Shown here piece after piece: positions 53,301 through 61,228 of a DNA stretch of 62,382 bases. The translations under genes and the position numbers were made by a program. The notes below the pieces were generated by a model, which was not told where the DNA came from, did no database searches, and worked only from the letters and a program-made list of their open reading frames with translations. The DNA comes from DASUFE01 sp036274675 (lineage in GTDB: Bacteria > Pseudomonadota > Gammaproteobacteria > HTCC5015): positions 1-62,382 of the forward strand of contig DASUFE010000008.1 of NCBI GenBank assembly GCA_036274675.1, read 5' to 3'. The stretch's first letter is position 1. Each line of letters opens with the position of its first letter.

Positions 53301-56300
53301 AGCAGCGTTGGGGTTCTGATCGATACCTCTTTTAACCTCAGCGATGACACCGACAGCCTTAATCAGGCGACCGTCAGTATCACCGATAATTTCAACAGCG
53401 CTCAGGATCTGTTGACATTCAGCACGGTCAGCGGCATTACGGGGTCCTATAACAGCAGCACCGGGGTGCTGACCTTCTCCGGCAATTCCACGGCCGCTCA
53501 ATACAAGCAGGCGCTGATAAGCGTTCGGTATCGGAATACATCCGACAATCCGGACACTGCTCCGCGCACCTTGTCGTATGTGGCCCGGGATACGGCGGGG
53601 CTCAGCAGTACGCCGGACACCACGACCGTGAACATCACGGCCGTCAACGATGCGCCGGTCATCAGCGCCGTGGATAATGTAGCCACCTTTATCGAGGGAT
53701 CGGGTCCGGTCGTCATTGATCCGACCGTTACGATCGCCGATCTCGACAGCACCCAACTGAATCAAGCCACGGTCAGCATAACAACTAATTTCAATGGTGC
53801 TGAAGACGCGCTGCTGTACAGCACGGTCAATGGTATTACCGGCTCCTATAACAGCAGCACGGGAGTATTGACTTTGTCCGGCACCGCCACGCTGGGCCAG
53901 TACGAACAGGCGCTTGAGAGCGTGCAATATAATAATACCGGCACTCCTCCCAATACCAACACCCGTACCATTTCAATGGTGATCCGCGATACCGGGAACT
54001 TGAACGGGCCTGCGGATACCACGACTCTTACGATCACTCCGGGCAACCAGGCGCCGGTTATCAGCGAAGTCGATAATGTCGCGAATTACACCGAAGACGG
54101 CTCGCCGGTGACCATTGATTCCGCGATTACGATCGCGGACGCCGACAGTTCGCAACTGAACCAGGCCACTGTCAGCATTACGGCCAATTTCAATGCTTCC
54201 GAAGATGAATTGGTGTATAGCACGTTGAACGGCGTTACGGGCTCCTACAATAGCGGCGCGGGCATACTGACCCTTTCAGGCGTTGCCACGCTGGCCGAGT
54301 ATGAGCAGGCTCTGGAAAGCGTGCAGTACCGGAATTCCTCGAATAACCCGAGCATCGCGCCACGCACCCTGTCATTCGCGGTCCGCGATACCGGTAATGC
54401 CGGCAGTACGGCCGATACCACTACCCTGACAGTCTCCGCGACAAATGATGCGCCCGTTATCAGCGGTGTGGATAACATTGTCGATTTCGTGGAGGATGCA
54501 AATCCCGTAACGATCGACGGCAGCATCACGATCGCCGATGTGGACAGCGCCCAACTGAATCAGGCTACCGTCAGCATCACCGCCAATTTCAACGACTCCG
54601 AAGATGAACTGGTTTACAGCACCGTGAACGGCATTGCCGGTTCCTATAACAGCGGTACGGGAGTATTAACGCTTTCAGGCGCCTCCACTCTCGCCGATTA
54701 TGAGGGAGCCCTGGAGACCGTTCAGTACCGCAACAACGCCGCCGGCAATCCGGATATCTCGACCCGTACAATATCCTTCGCGGTGCGGGATACGGCCAAT
54801 GCCGGCAGTGCGACCGTTGCCACAACGCTGACTATTTCCCTGGCCAACGATGCGCCGGTGATCGGTGGCGTGGATCATGTGGCCAGTTACACCGAAAACG
54901 ATCCCGCGGTCGCTATCGATAGCACGATAACGATCAGCGATGTGGACAGCACTGAACTTAATCAGGCTACGGTCAGCATCACCGCGAATTTCAGCAGCTC
55001 CGAAGATGAGCTGGTGTACAGCCCCATAAATGGCATTGCCGGTTCCTACAATAGCGGCACCGGCATGCTGACCCTTTCGGGCGTCGCCACGCTGTCCGAA
55101 TACGAGCAGGCACTGGAGAGCGTGCAATATCAGAATTCATCGAATAACCCCGGCACTGCAACCCGCACGATCACATTCGTGGTCCGCGACACGGGCAATG
55201 CCAGCAGCGTGGCCGATACAACGACCCTGACGGTATCCGCGGCCAATGACGTGCCTGTAGTCAGTAACGTGGATAATGTCGCGAATTTCGTGGAAAACCT
55301 GGGCGCGCAAGCGGTCGTTATCGACGGCAGCATTACGATCGCGGACGTCGACGATAGCGAGCTTGCCGGGGCGACCGTCAGCATTACCGGCAATTTTCAC
55401 GACAGTGAAGACCAGCTGGTTTACGGCGGCATCTACGATATTGACGGTTCCTACAACAGCGGCACGGGTGTGCTGACTCTTAGCGGCACCGCTACACTGG
55501 CTGAGTACGAGCAGGCATTGGAAACGGTCCAGTACTTCAACAATTCCGACAACCCCAATACCGCCATCCGGACCGTCTCATTCACCGTCAACGACGGCAC
55601 CGGTACGAGTTCGGCAGTGACCACCACCGTGACGGTGACGGCCGACAACGACGCACCATCAGTCAGTAACGTCGATAATATCGCGGCCTTTACCGAAAAC
55701 ACGTCCGGACCCGTCTATATCGATAGCAGCGTCACCGTTGCGGACAGTGACAGCGCGCAGCTGGATCAGGCGACCGTCGGCATCGGCACGGGCTTCAACG
55801 CCGCGCAGGACCGCCTGCTGTACAGCACGCTGAACGGTATAACGGGTTCCTACAACACAAGCAGTGGGGTGCTGACCTTGTCAGGCACGGCCACGCTCGC
55901 CCAGTACGAACAGGCGTTGGAGAGTGTTCGCTACGACAATATATCGGACGCCCCAACCACCGCCTCGCGCACGATTTCGTTCGCGGTCAGGGATACCGGC
56001 GGAGCCGGCAGCATCGTAGTCACGACCTTATTGACGATCAGCGCCACCAACGACGCGCCCGTAATCAGTGAGGTGGACAATGTGGCTGAGTATGTCGAAG
56101 GAGGTCCCGCGGTCATTATCGATCCCTCAATCACGGTTTCGGATGTAGACGGCATCCAGCTCAGCGGAGCCACGGTCAGCATCACCGGCAATTTCAGCGG
56201 TTCGGAAGATGGGTTGGCGTACAACACCATCAACGGCATTAACGGAACCTATGACAGCGGCACCGGCGTGTTGAGCCTTAGCGGCGTCGCGACTCTGGCG

Positions 56301-57401
56301 CAGTACGAGCAGGCGCTGGAGAGCGTGCAATACCAGAATTCGGCCGCGACTCCTGATAACGCCACCCGCACCATCTCGTTTGTGGTAGTGGACAGCGGCA
56401 GTACCGCCAGCACGGCTGTTAGTACGACGCTGACGGTTCTCCTGGAAGATGACGCCGATGGCGACGCAGACGGTATCGCCAACGGAGTCGATAACTGCCC
56501 GACGGTCGCCAATCCCAACCAGCTGGACACCGATTCCGACGATATCGGCGATCTGTGCGAAGTGCAGGGAACCGTTGATATTACCTCGCCCGCGGACGCG
56601 GCCTCGATCACGACAAACACGGTGAACGTCACCGGTACCTTCACGGGCCCGGTTAACAGCACCGTGATAGTCAACGGAAAAGTTGCCTGTATCTCGGGAA
56701 ACAGCTTTTATTTAAACAGTCTGCCTCTGCAAACCGGCGCGAACGCAATAACCGCGCGCTTGACCGTTCCGGTCGGATTGGGCCCCCAGGATGGAGTAAC
56801 GGTCAATCGTACCGGTAACAGCATTTACACCGTTACCGTCGACATTGATTGCGGGCTCGCGCCGCTGGCGGCCAAGTTCAGGATTTCAACGACCCTGCCT
56901 AACATCCAGAGGGTCGAGTTCGATTACGATGGGAACGGTACAACCGATCAGACCGTCAGCAACCTGTTCCAGATATTAACCCAGAGCTTCGGCCATACGT
57001 ACCAAAACCCCGGCGTGTATCCCTTCGTGCTCAAGGTGTTCGATACGAGCCAGGTCCAGTTCAACCTGCCGTTGAACATCGTGGTTCTCGATGAAGAGGA
57101 TATCGATGCCCGGATCAGGAGCGTGTGGAACGGCATGAATTCCGCGTTGACCACCAGCGACACCGATGCCGCCACGCAATATTTCAGCCTGGGCGTCCGT
57201 GGCATATACGGCCCGATTCTGGGAAGCCTGTCGACGCACTTGCCGGAGATTGAAGACGATTTCTCGGATATTACAAAGATCAATATCCAGGATGACACTG
57301 CCGAGTATGCGGTATTGCGCGTCGTGAATGGCGACGCAAAAGTCTTCATACTGCAATTCAGTCGCGACGATGACGGCCTCTGGCGCCTCAGAGAAATGTA
57401 A
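50310..57401 (+). CDS. Giant exported cadherin-like repeat protein
   Basis: 2,363 residues from ATG 50310 (ribosome site AAGGGG); a TTG at 50184 is in frame but less likely. A long basic N-region leads to a signal peptide (SRAALLALGLSLVPGIALA). Fifteen tandem repeats of about 129-134 residues follow. They are cadherin/VCBS-like in style, each with a YTEN-type start, LNQATVSIT, NGITGSYNS-GVLTLSG, ATLAQYEQALESV and RTISF-VRDT. Then come an Asp-rich calcium-binding stretch (DADGDADGIANGVDNCPTVA), an Ig-like domain, a PKD-like domain (VEFDYDGNGTTDQTVS) and a C-terminal domain ending LRLLREM-like (RDDDGLWRLREM). No anchor, RTX or autotransporter domain is seen. It is probably a cell-surface or secreted adhesin or matrix protein. 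Confidence 0.88.
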   Translation: MQFTVALKSLLRLYTANGGIQSVCKEMPPEQIVWRSSRAALLALGLSLVPGIALAVAPVISTVDNTASYTENAAPVILDSTITITDSDSTQLNQATVSISSHFAGPEDVLIYSTLNGITGTYDSNTGVLTLSGVATTAQYEQALESVKYQNVSEKPLATTRIVSFAVRDTTNSSSQPDTMFLNVFSWADAPVVSDVNNTASYTENGAPVFVDPAITISDLDDTNLISATVEIAGTVPPTMDRLTASVGVDGITSYYTATGLLVFSGTATLAQYEQVLEGVTFHSLSDNPGTSRTITYYVTDTTHTGNTPISTTVTLTPVNDGPLVSDLDNVAAFNPTSGQVVIDPAVTITDPDSTQINQATISITGNFNSTTDRLVYSTINGIGGSYNTSTGVLTLSGTATLAQYELSLESVKYNYIGTVPANTVTKTISMVARDTGNTVGVADITTLTVSPGAAPVVSGVDNVANYTENGSAVIIDPSITITDTGNTQLNQATVSISNNFNSSQDQLLYSAINGIAGSYNSSTGALTLTGAATLAQYKQALESVQYQNLSESPSPATRTLSFWARNNANVIGPVDTTTLTVTSVLDAPIVSGFDNVVNYTENDSPITIDSTVTISDADSTLISRALLTITANYENSKDELSYPSTIHGITGVPGAGTMLLVGEATLAEYELALESVRYVNTGENPSTLPRTLTLVLFDADNVGSVASTTTLNVAAVNDAPVISNVDNIATYTENGSPVTVDSLVTITDSDSTQLNQATVSITANFNSSQDSLLYTTLNGITGSYDAGTGVLTLSGTATLAQYAQALQTVKYLNSSEAPTTLARTISFTVWDTTNLGSLPDTTTLNITRIDDVSVISGVDNVAHYTENDPPVLIDPTITITDIDSPILTGATVTITTNANSAQDRLIYTPIHGINLTNGNTMATLWGNATIAQYEEALESIRYENISENPSTATRTISYVVRDFATSAAVTTTLTLTAVNDAPLISAVDNIGTYIENSSVGVLIDTSFNLSDDTDSLNQATVSITDNFNSAQDLLTFSTVSGITGSYNSSTGVLTFSGNSTAAQYKQALISVRYRNTSDNPDTAPRTLSYVARDTAGLSSTPDTTTVNITAVNDAPVISAVDNVATFIEGSGPVVIDPTVTIADLDSTQLNQATVSITTNFNGAEDALLYSTVNGITGSYNSSTGVLTLSGTATLGQYEQALESVQYNNTGTPPNTNTRTISMVIRDTGNLNGPADTTTLTITPGNQAPVISEVDNVANYTEDGSPVTIDSAITIADADSSQLNQATVSITANFNASEDELVYSTLNGVTGSYNSGAGILTLSGVATLAEYEQALESVQYRNSSNNPSIAPRTLSFAVRDTGNAGSTADTTTLTVSATNDAPVISGVDNIVDFVEDANPVTIDGSITIADVDSAQLNQATVSITANFNDSEDELVYSTVNGIAGSYNSGTGVLTLSGASTLADYEGALETVQYRNNAAGNPDISTRTISFAVRDTANAGSATVATTLTISLANDAPVIGGVDHVASYTENDPAVAIDSTITISDVDSTELNQATVSITANFSSSEDELVYSPINGIAGSYNSGTGMLTLSGVATLSEYEQALESVQYQNSSNNPGTATRTITFVVRDTGNASSVADTTTLTVSAANDVPVVSNVDNVANFVENLGAQAVVIDGSITIADVDDSELAGATVSITGNFHDSEDQLVYGGIYDIDGSYNSGTGVLTLSGTATLAEYEQALETVQYFNNSDNPNTAIRTVSFTVNDGTGTSSAVTTTVTVTADNDAPSVSNVDNIAAFTENTSGPVYIDSSVTVADSDSAQLDQATVGIGTGFNAAQDRLLYSTLNGITGSYNTSSGVLTLSGTATLAQYEQALESVRYDNISDAPTTASRTISFAVRDTGGAGSIVVTTLLTISATNDAPVISEVDNVAEYVEGGPAVIIDPSITVSDVDGIQLSGATVSITGNFSGSEDGLAYNTINGINGTYDSGTGVLSLSGVATLAQYEQALESVQYQNSAATPDNATRTISFVVVDSGSTASTAVSTTLTVLLEDDADGDADGIANGVDNCPTVANPNQLDTDSDDIGDLCEVQGTVDITSPADAASITTNTVNVTGTFTGPVNSTVIVNGKVACISGNSFYLNSLPLQTGANAITARLTVPVGLGPQDGVTVNRTGNSIYTVTVDIDCGLAPLAAKFRISTTLPNIQRVEFDYDGNGTTDQTVSNLFQILTQSFGHTYQNPGVYPFVLKVFDTSQVQFNLPLNIVVLDEEDIDARIRSVWNGMNSALTTSDTDAATQYFSLGVRGIYGPILGSLSTHLPEIEDDFSDITKINIQDDTAEYAVLRVVNGDAKVFILQFSRDDDGLWRLREM
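50478..56444 (+). repeat. Fifteen tandem ~399-bp repeats in the giant protein gene
   Basis: Repeat units begin at 50478, 50877, 51273, 51672, 52071, 52467, 52866, 53253, 53652, 54051, 54450, 54852, 55251, 55653 and 56055. Unit length is 387-402 bases, most often 399. Units are diverged at the DNA level but share the same protein pattern, so they are old duplications under selection. Unit 3 (51273) lacks the YTEN motif (AFNPTSG instead) and unit 7 (52866) is three or four residues short. Confidence 0.9.
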
Positions 57402-57402
57402 T

Positions 57403-58065
57403 ATGCAGAGCAGAACAATATTTCTAATGCTGGCGTCGATACTTTGGATTCCGGCGTGCACTGATTCCAGGCATGGCTATAGCGGCGGTTCGATCGAGGG
57501 CGATGTCTTTGATCAAATCACGGGTCAGCCGATGCAGGGAGTTATCGTGGCGGCTTTCTGGGAGCTGGAAGGCGGGATCCACACCGATACCCAGGGGATC
57601 TTGAGGGCGGATGAAGCGTTGACCGATGACCATGGGCATTTTTTTATACCGGCCTGGGGCCCGCTTGAGCCGGTGAAAGGCAGATTGAGCAGCGACGCTC
57701 CAATGCTTTTGTTTTTAAAAGACGGGTATAACCTGCTTATAAAAGCAAATGAATTGCATGCGCCAGGCCACAACCCATCGATACGGAACTCGGCATACAA
57801 CGGGAACCGTTTCGGGTTAAAACCGTTTGCCGGGGATATCAAAGAGTACGCGACTCATGTAAGCCATTTGGAGCTGTTTATGACGTATCCAATTGAAGCC
57901 GGCGAGCCATGTTACTGGGAGAAAATCCCGATTTTCACGAAGACGGTTTTGCGGCTGAAAAACTCTTTCGACCAACAGAAGATTTATAACCGCTTACCTG
58001 GCCCGAATTCGCTAGAACGGATGGGCAAATGCCCGAATCCAGCCAAAATTTTGGGGGACAATTAA
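57403..58065 (+). CDS. Putative lipoprotein with a beta-sandwich domain
   Basis: 220 residues. The start (MQSRTIFLMLASILWIPAC) is a lipoprotein signal with the lipobox ending at Cys19. Next is GSIEGDVFDQITGQPMQGVI, the opening of a carboxypeptidase-regulatory / CNA-B-like domain, and FFIPAWGPLEPVKGRLSSDA. The rest is unrecognised. It starts one base after the stop of the giant gene and ends right before the next gene, so the three form a tight operon. It may anchor or assemble the giant repeat protein at the outer membrane; that is inference. Confidence 0.8.
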   Translation: MQSRTIFLMLASILWIPACTDSRHGYSGGSIEGDVFDQITGQPMQGVIVAAFWELEGGIHTDTQGILRADEALTDDHGHFFIPAWGPLEPVKGRLSSDAPMLLFLKDGYNLLIKANELHAPGHNPSIRNSAYNGNRFGLKPFAGDIKEYATHVSHLELFMTYPIEAGEPCYWEKIPIFTKTVLRLKNSFDQQKIYNRLPGPNSLERMGKCPNPAKILGDN

Positions 58066-60156
58066 ATGCGCAATTTATTCCTGGTTTTCGTAATGCTGAG
58101 TCTGGCCAACTCGGATGCAATGGCGTACTCGGAGGACACGCACGAGGAGATTACGGGGGCTGCGGTGATCCACTCCATTCTGAACCCTGCCAATATCGCG
58201 GAGGGGGAAAAACCGGTCATGGAGTCATTGGGCCTGCAGGCATGGGATCAAGAGCAATTCTCGCTTACTGTTGTCGGCACAAATGGCCCCAACGGCCCGT
58301 TTACAAAACTGGAAGACATCGTCCGTTTCGGCGCTTCCTACGAGGATATGAAAAATCAAACCCGGGTATTCAACCATTTCTTTGATCCTATCAGCGGCGA
58401 GCCCCTGCATTTGACCTTCCTTGAACTGGGCGCCCCTTCACCGGATTGGGCCCTGGAGGATCAGCATGAAATCGAGGATATTCCCTTAAGCTTGAGATTG
58501 CTTTTTTATGCTGCGGTTAAAGGAGATGTGCCGGCGGCAAACGCCATAATCAATAGCTTATTTGATAAGCAGCAGGATTATTCCTATCGGGATATGATGT
58601 CGAATTTCTATCTGGCATTGACTTCCCAGTCATCGGGCGTCCGGCAACAGAATTGGGGCGAACTTTTCCAGCGCCTTGGACACGTCATCCACCATGTCCA
58701 GGATATGGCTCAGCCCGAACATGTGCGCAACGATCCTCATCTTGACGTGGGTGAGATGTTAAAAGGCCTGGGAATTCTGGATGAAGCTCCCCAGGAGGGG
58801 AGTGAAACAGAAATCCTGTTAAGGGGAATAAACGGCGTCAGCCTGTACGAAAAATTCACCCGGAAACAGGTTATATTAAATCCCGGACTTATCGAAGGCA
58901 TGCTCAATGCCAGTGATTACGATCACATAGATGTCGTAATGACAAATCCAAGGTCATATTGGACGACTCCGGATGGCAAGGGCATGGCGGACTTCACAAA
59001 TATGAATTTCGTCAGCAACGACACAAATTTTCTGATGGAGGGTGGAGTAATCGTTGCCGACGAAAGCGAATATGACAAGCCCGAGCCCGGCGATACGCAT
59101 GTAGAGCCCCTGGTTAATCTGACGGTATACGGGGAAGTTTTGGGGAATTACGACACGTGCGAATTTTTAAAGCAGACCTCGCCCGTGCCGTTACCTCCTG
59201 ATTATGATTGTCCGATAGAGTTCGTCGAAACGGACATCGATGACCGCTATACGGGCGCGCAGGATGTCAAGAATGAACGGGCTTCATCACTGTCGGTTTT
59301 TGACAAGTATCTGGAGGATTTTGAAGTCACTCCGGTTATCACGCCGACAGCGGGCGGTGCTCCTGTGCAAGTCGATCGCGTATTCACATTGAATCGATAT
59401 AATTACGATTCATTCCAAAGATTTTTGCTGCCACGCGCGGTGAAATACAGCGCGGGCCTGATCAATCAGGTTTTCAAGAAAAGGCTGAGTCTGAGGAAAA
59501 ATCCGAATGGGATCGGCTGGATTGTTGAAAATATCTCGAATCAGACTTTGAACGGGGAATTTAAATTATTGGCGGACGGCGTGGTCCTGCAAAGGCACCT
59601 GCTTGGTATTCAAAACATCAACCTGACCCCCGGTTCGTCTTTCCTCTTCCCCGCCACCTTGCAGGATCAGACCACCACACAAATGGTGGTTTCCTTCAGG
59701 GGAGGAATGGGAGGAGTGCTGGCCGGGTTCGACAGCGTCACTGGAACGGTGACCGAAGGCCCTGATGGCCAAAGAGGATATTCTATTCACGACAATGACG
59801 TGGACTGCAATCTCAATCCGATACCGCCTCATATCGGGCTGGCTTTTATTCTTAATGGCGCCGCGCCATGGCCGGGTGGTTCATTCGAGCCCAGCATCGT
59901 AACCGATACAGGTTTTGTGGTTGATTTTGATGCCGTGAATGTCCAGTCCGGATCGCGCCCCGAAACCTGTGAAAGCGTGGGATTTGACGAGCATATAACC
60001 CGGATCGGGGATTTTGAATATATTCACATTGTTTCGGAAACGGACCCGCAGCAGCAGAATTACATTTTAAATGTCTATAACTATCAGGCTCATCCCGAGC
60101 TGTCGTTGAATATAACTCATGAAAAAATATATGTGACCAATAAAGACGATATTTAG
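58066..60156 (+). CDS. Exported S1/P1 nuclease / Zn-phospholipase C-like protein
   Basis: 696 residues with a signal peptide (MRNLFLVFVMLSLANSDAMA). The mature protein would start Tyr21-x4-His26 (YSEDTHEEIT), the spacing of the N-terminal Trp1...His6 zinc ligands of S1/P1 nucleases, with Tyr for Trp. GHVIHHVQDMAQPEHVRND (His209-x3-Asp213-x5-His219) matches their H-x3-D-x5-H zinc motif. Further His residues (104, 115, 134, 225) could complete a trinuclear site. The C-terminal 350 residues are beta-rich and unrecognised (GQRGYSIHDNDVDCNLNPIP). It could cleave phospholipid or nucleic acid, or only bind metal. The base composition is AT-richer than the housekeeping genes. Confidence 0.75.
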   Translation: MRNLFLVFVMLSLANSDAMAYSEDTHEEITGAAVIHSILNPANIAEGEKPVMESLGLQAWDQEQFSLTVVGTNGPNGPFTKLEDIVRFGASYEDMKNQTRVFNHFFDPISGEPLHLTFLELGAPSPDWALEDQHEIEDIPLSLRLLFYAAVKGDVPAANAIINSLFDKQQDYSYRDMMSNFYLALTSQSSGVRQQNWGELFQRLGHVIHHVQDMAQPEHVRNDPHLDVGEMLKGLGILDEAPQEGSETEILLRGINGVSLYEKFTRKQVILNPGLIEGMLNASDYDHIDVVMTNPRSYWTTPDGKGMADFTNMNFVSNDTNFLMEGGVIVADESEYDKPEPGDTHVEPLVNLTVYGEVLGNYDTCEFLKQTSPVPLPPDYDCPIEFVETDIDDRYTGAQDVKNERASSLSVFDKYLEDFEVTPVITPTAGGAPVQVDRVFTLNRYNYDSFQRFLLPRAVKYSAGLINQVFKKRLSLRKNPNGIGWIVENISNQTLNGEFKLLADGVVLQRHLLGIQNINLTPGSSFLFPATLQDQTTTQMVVSFRGGMGGVLAGFDSVTGTVTEGPDGQRGYSIHDNDVDCNLNPIPPHIGLAFILNGAAPWPGGSFEPSIVTDTGFVVDFDAVNVQSGSRPETCESVGFDEHITRIGDFEYIHIVSETDPQQQNYILNVYNYQAHPELSLNITHEKIYVTNKDDI

Positions 60157-60202
60157 GGATTGTGCGGCCTTTTGAGAAGGGTATTTGATTCCAAAGAAGA
60201 CA

Positions 60203-60745
60203 ATGAAAAATTTGAGTTTGATATGGTTCCTTTTGTCAGTGGCGCATCCTGCGTTTGCCGGAAGCTATGAGGAAGTAAAAAAACTGGTTGAATCTATAGA
60301 GTGGGAGGTTGATGTATATGATGGCGTTAAAAACCTGGACCAGGAAGACATCAAAAAAGGGCTTTCTTCAAAAGAAAATCATGCCCTGTTTAACTATATA
60401 GTGGCGGCGGGACTGCTGAGGGACAGAACGAATCTGGGAAAAGTTCAAGCGATACACTCTAAGGATGACAGAGTGAATATAGCCAAATCTTTTTCAGTTT
60501 GCATGCTTTCTTCGGGTTGTGAAAAGCAGTTACATTTTCTTAAAAAAATGGGTGCGATTCAGAACGATTTTGCGTATCCAAGTTTGAAGTATTTGCAGGC
60601 TTCTCAGCTCATATCCTTTTTGTGTATTGATGATTATGAGACTTATTTTGCGAGTTTAAAAACGGATGAAACTTTCCAGCTTGAAAGCCTGGATGTGTCA
60701 TTGGAGAGGTCCAACCTTATTTGTAAGATGGAAAAGTCAAATTAA
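60203..60745 (+). CDS. Small secreted protein of unknown function
   Basis: 180 residues from ATG 60203 (TTG 60185 is in frame). A clear signal peptide (MKNLSLIWFLLSVAHPAFA) precedes a helical, Lys-rich domain with four cysteines (SVCMLSSGCEK, LISFLCIDDYE, NLICKME) that could form two disulfides in the periplasm. I do not recognise the family. It is 46 bases downstream of the nuclease-like gene and is the most AT-rich gene in the window, suggesting transfer. A toxin, inhibitor or immunity role for the preceding enzyme is possible but unproven. Confidence 0.65.
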   Translation: MKNLSLIWFLLSVAHPAFAGSYEEVKKLVESIEWEVDVYDGVKNLDQEDIKKGLSSKENHALFNYIVAAGLLRDRTNLGKVQAIHSKDDRVNIAKSFSVCMLSSGCEKQLHFLKKMGAIQNDFAYPSLKYLQASQLISFLCIDDYETYFASLKTDETFQLESLDVSLERSNLICKMEKSN

Positions 60746-61228
60746 AAAGTCATCAGGGTCGGACCCGTGCAAGTGATCGAAGTTGAAAGAGTGGTGATTT
60801 AAAAAGGGCTGTAATTCGAGCTTGGACGGGTGATTTCAGGGCTGAAATAGTTGGTTTAAGGATTAGGAAGATAAACCAGGCTTCCATCGCAGGATTTGCA
60901 GACCTGGTAAATCCTTTTCTTAAGCGACTTATTATGAAGGGCTTGGGTGACGCTTAATCTCGCAGCGATGATCTGCATCAGGATTTCTGGCGCGTTCTGA
61001 TGGCTGCGAAGCGATTCACCGCAACATAAATACACGATTTCAAACCCTGGAAATGGGCTTTCATCACATCGACATTGCTCAACGGCGAACCACTACCCAA
61101 GAATAAGGCGGCGAAAAAATTGCCAGGCGAGATTGTCGTCAGGCCTTAAGCCGGGGCGGCTTAATGGCGGTTTGGATCGTTTTATATTTAAAGGCTGGGG
61201 CCGAACAAACTAAAGAGGGAGTCGGGCG
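60746..61228. other. Intergenic stretch with a possible gene fragment
   Basis: No complete gene. On the minus strand 60978-61145 is open for 55 codons and reads GLTTISPGNFFAALFLGSGS then PLSNVDVMKAHFQGLKSCIY and VAVNRFAAIRTRQKS before a stop, without a start codon. It may be the tail of a decayed gene; I do not recognise it. Confidence 0.35.

Noticed and set aside
60978..61145. 55-codon open stretch without start codon on the minus strand
   Set aside because: Too short and unrecognised to call a gene; kept only as a note on the intergenic stretch.
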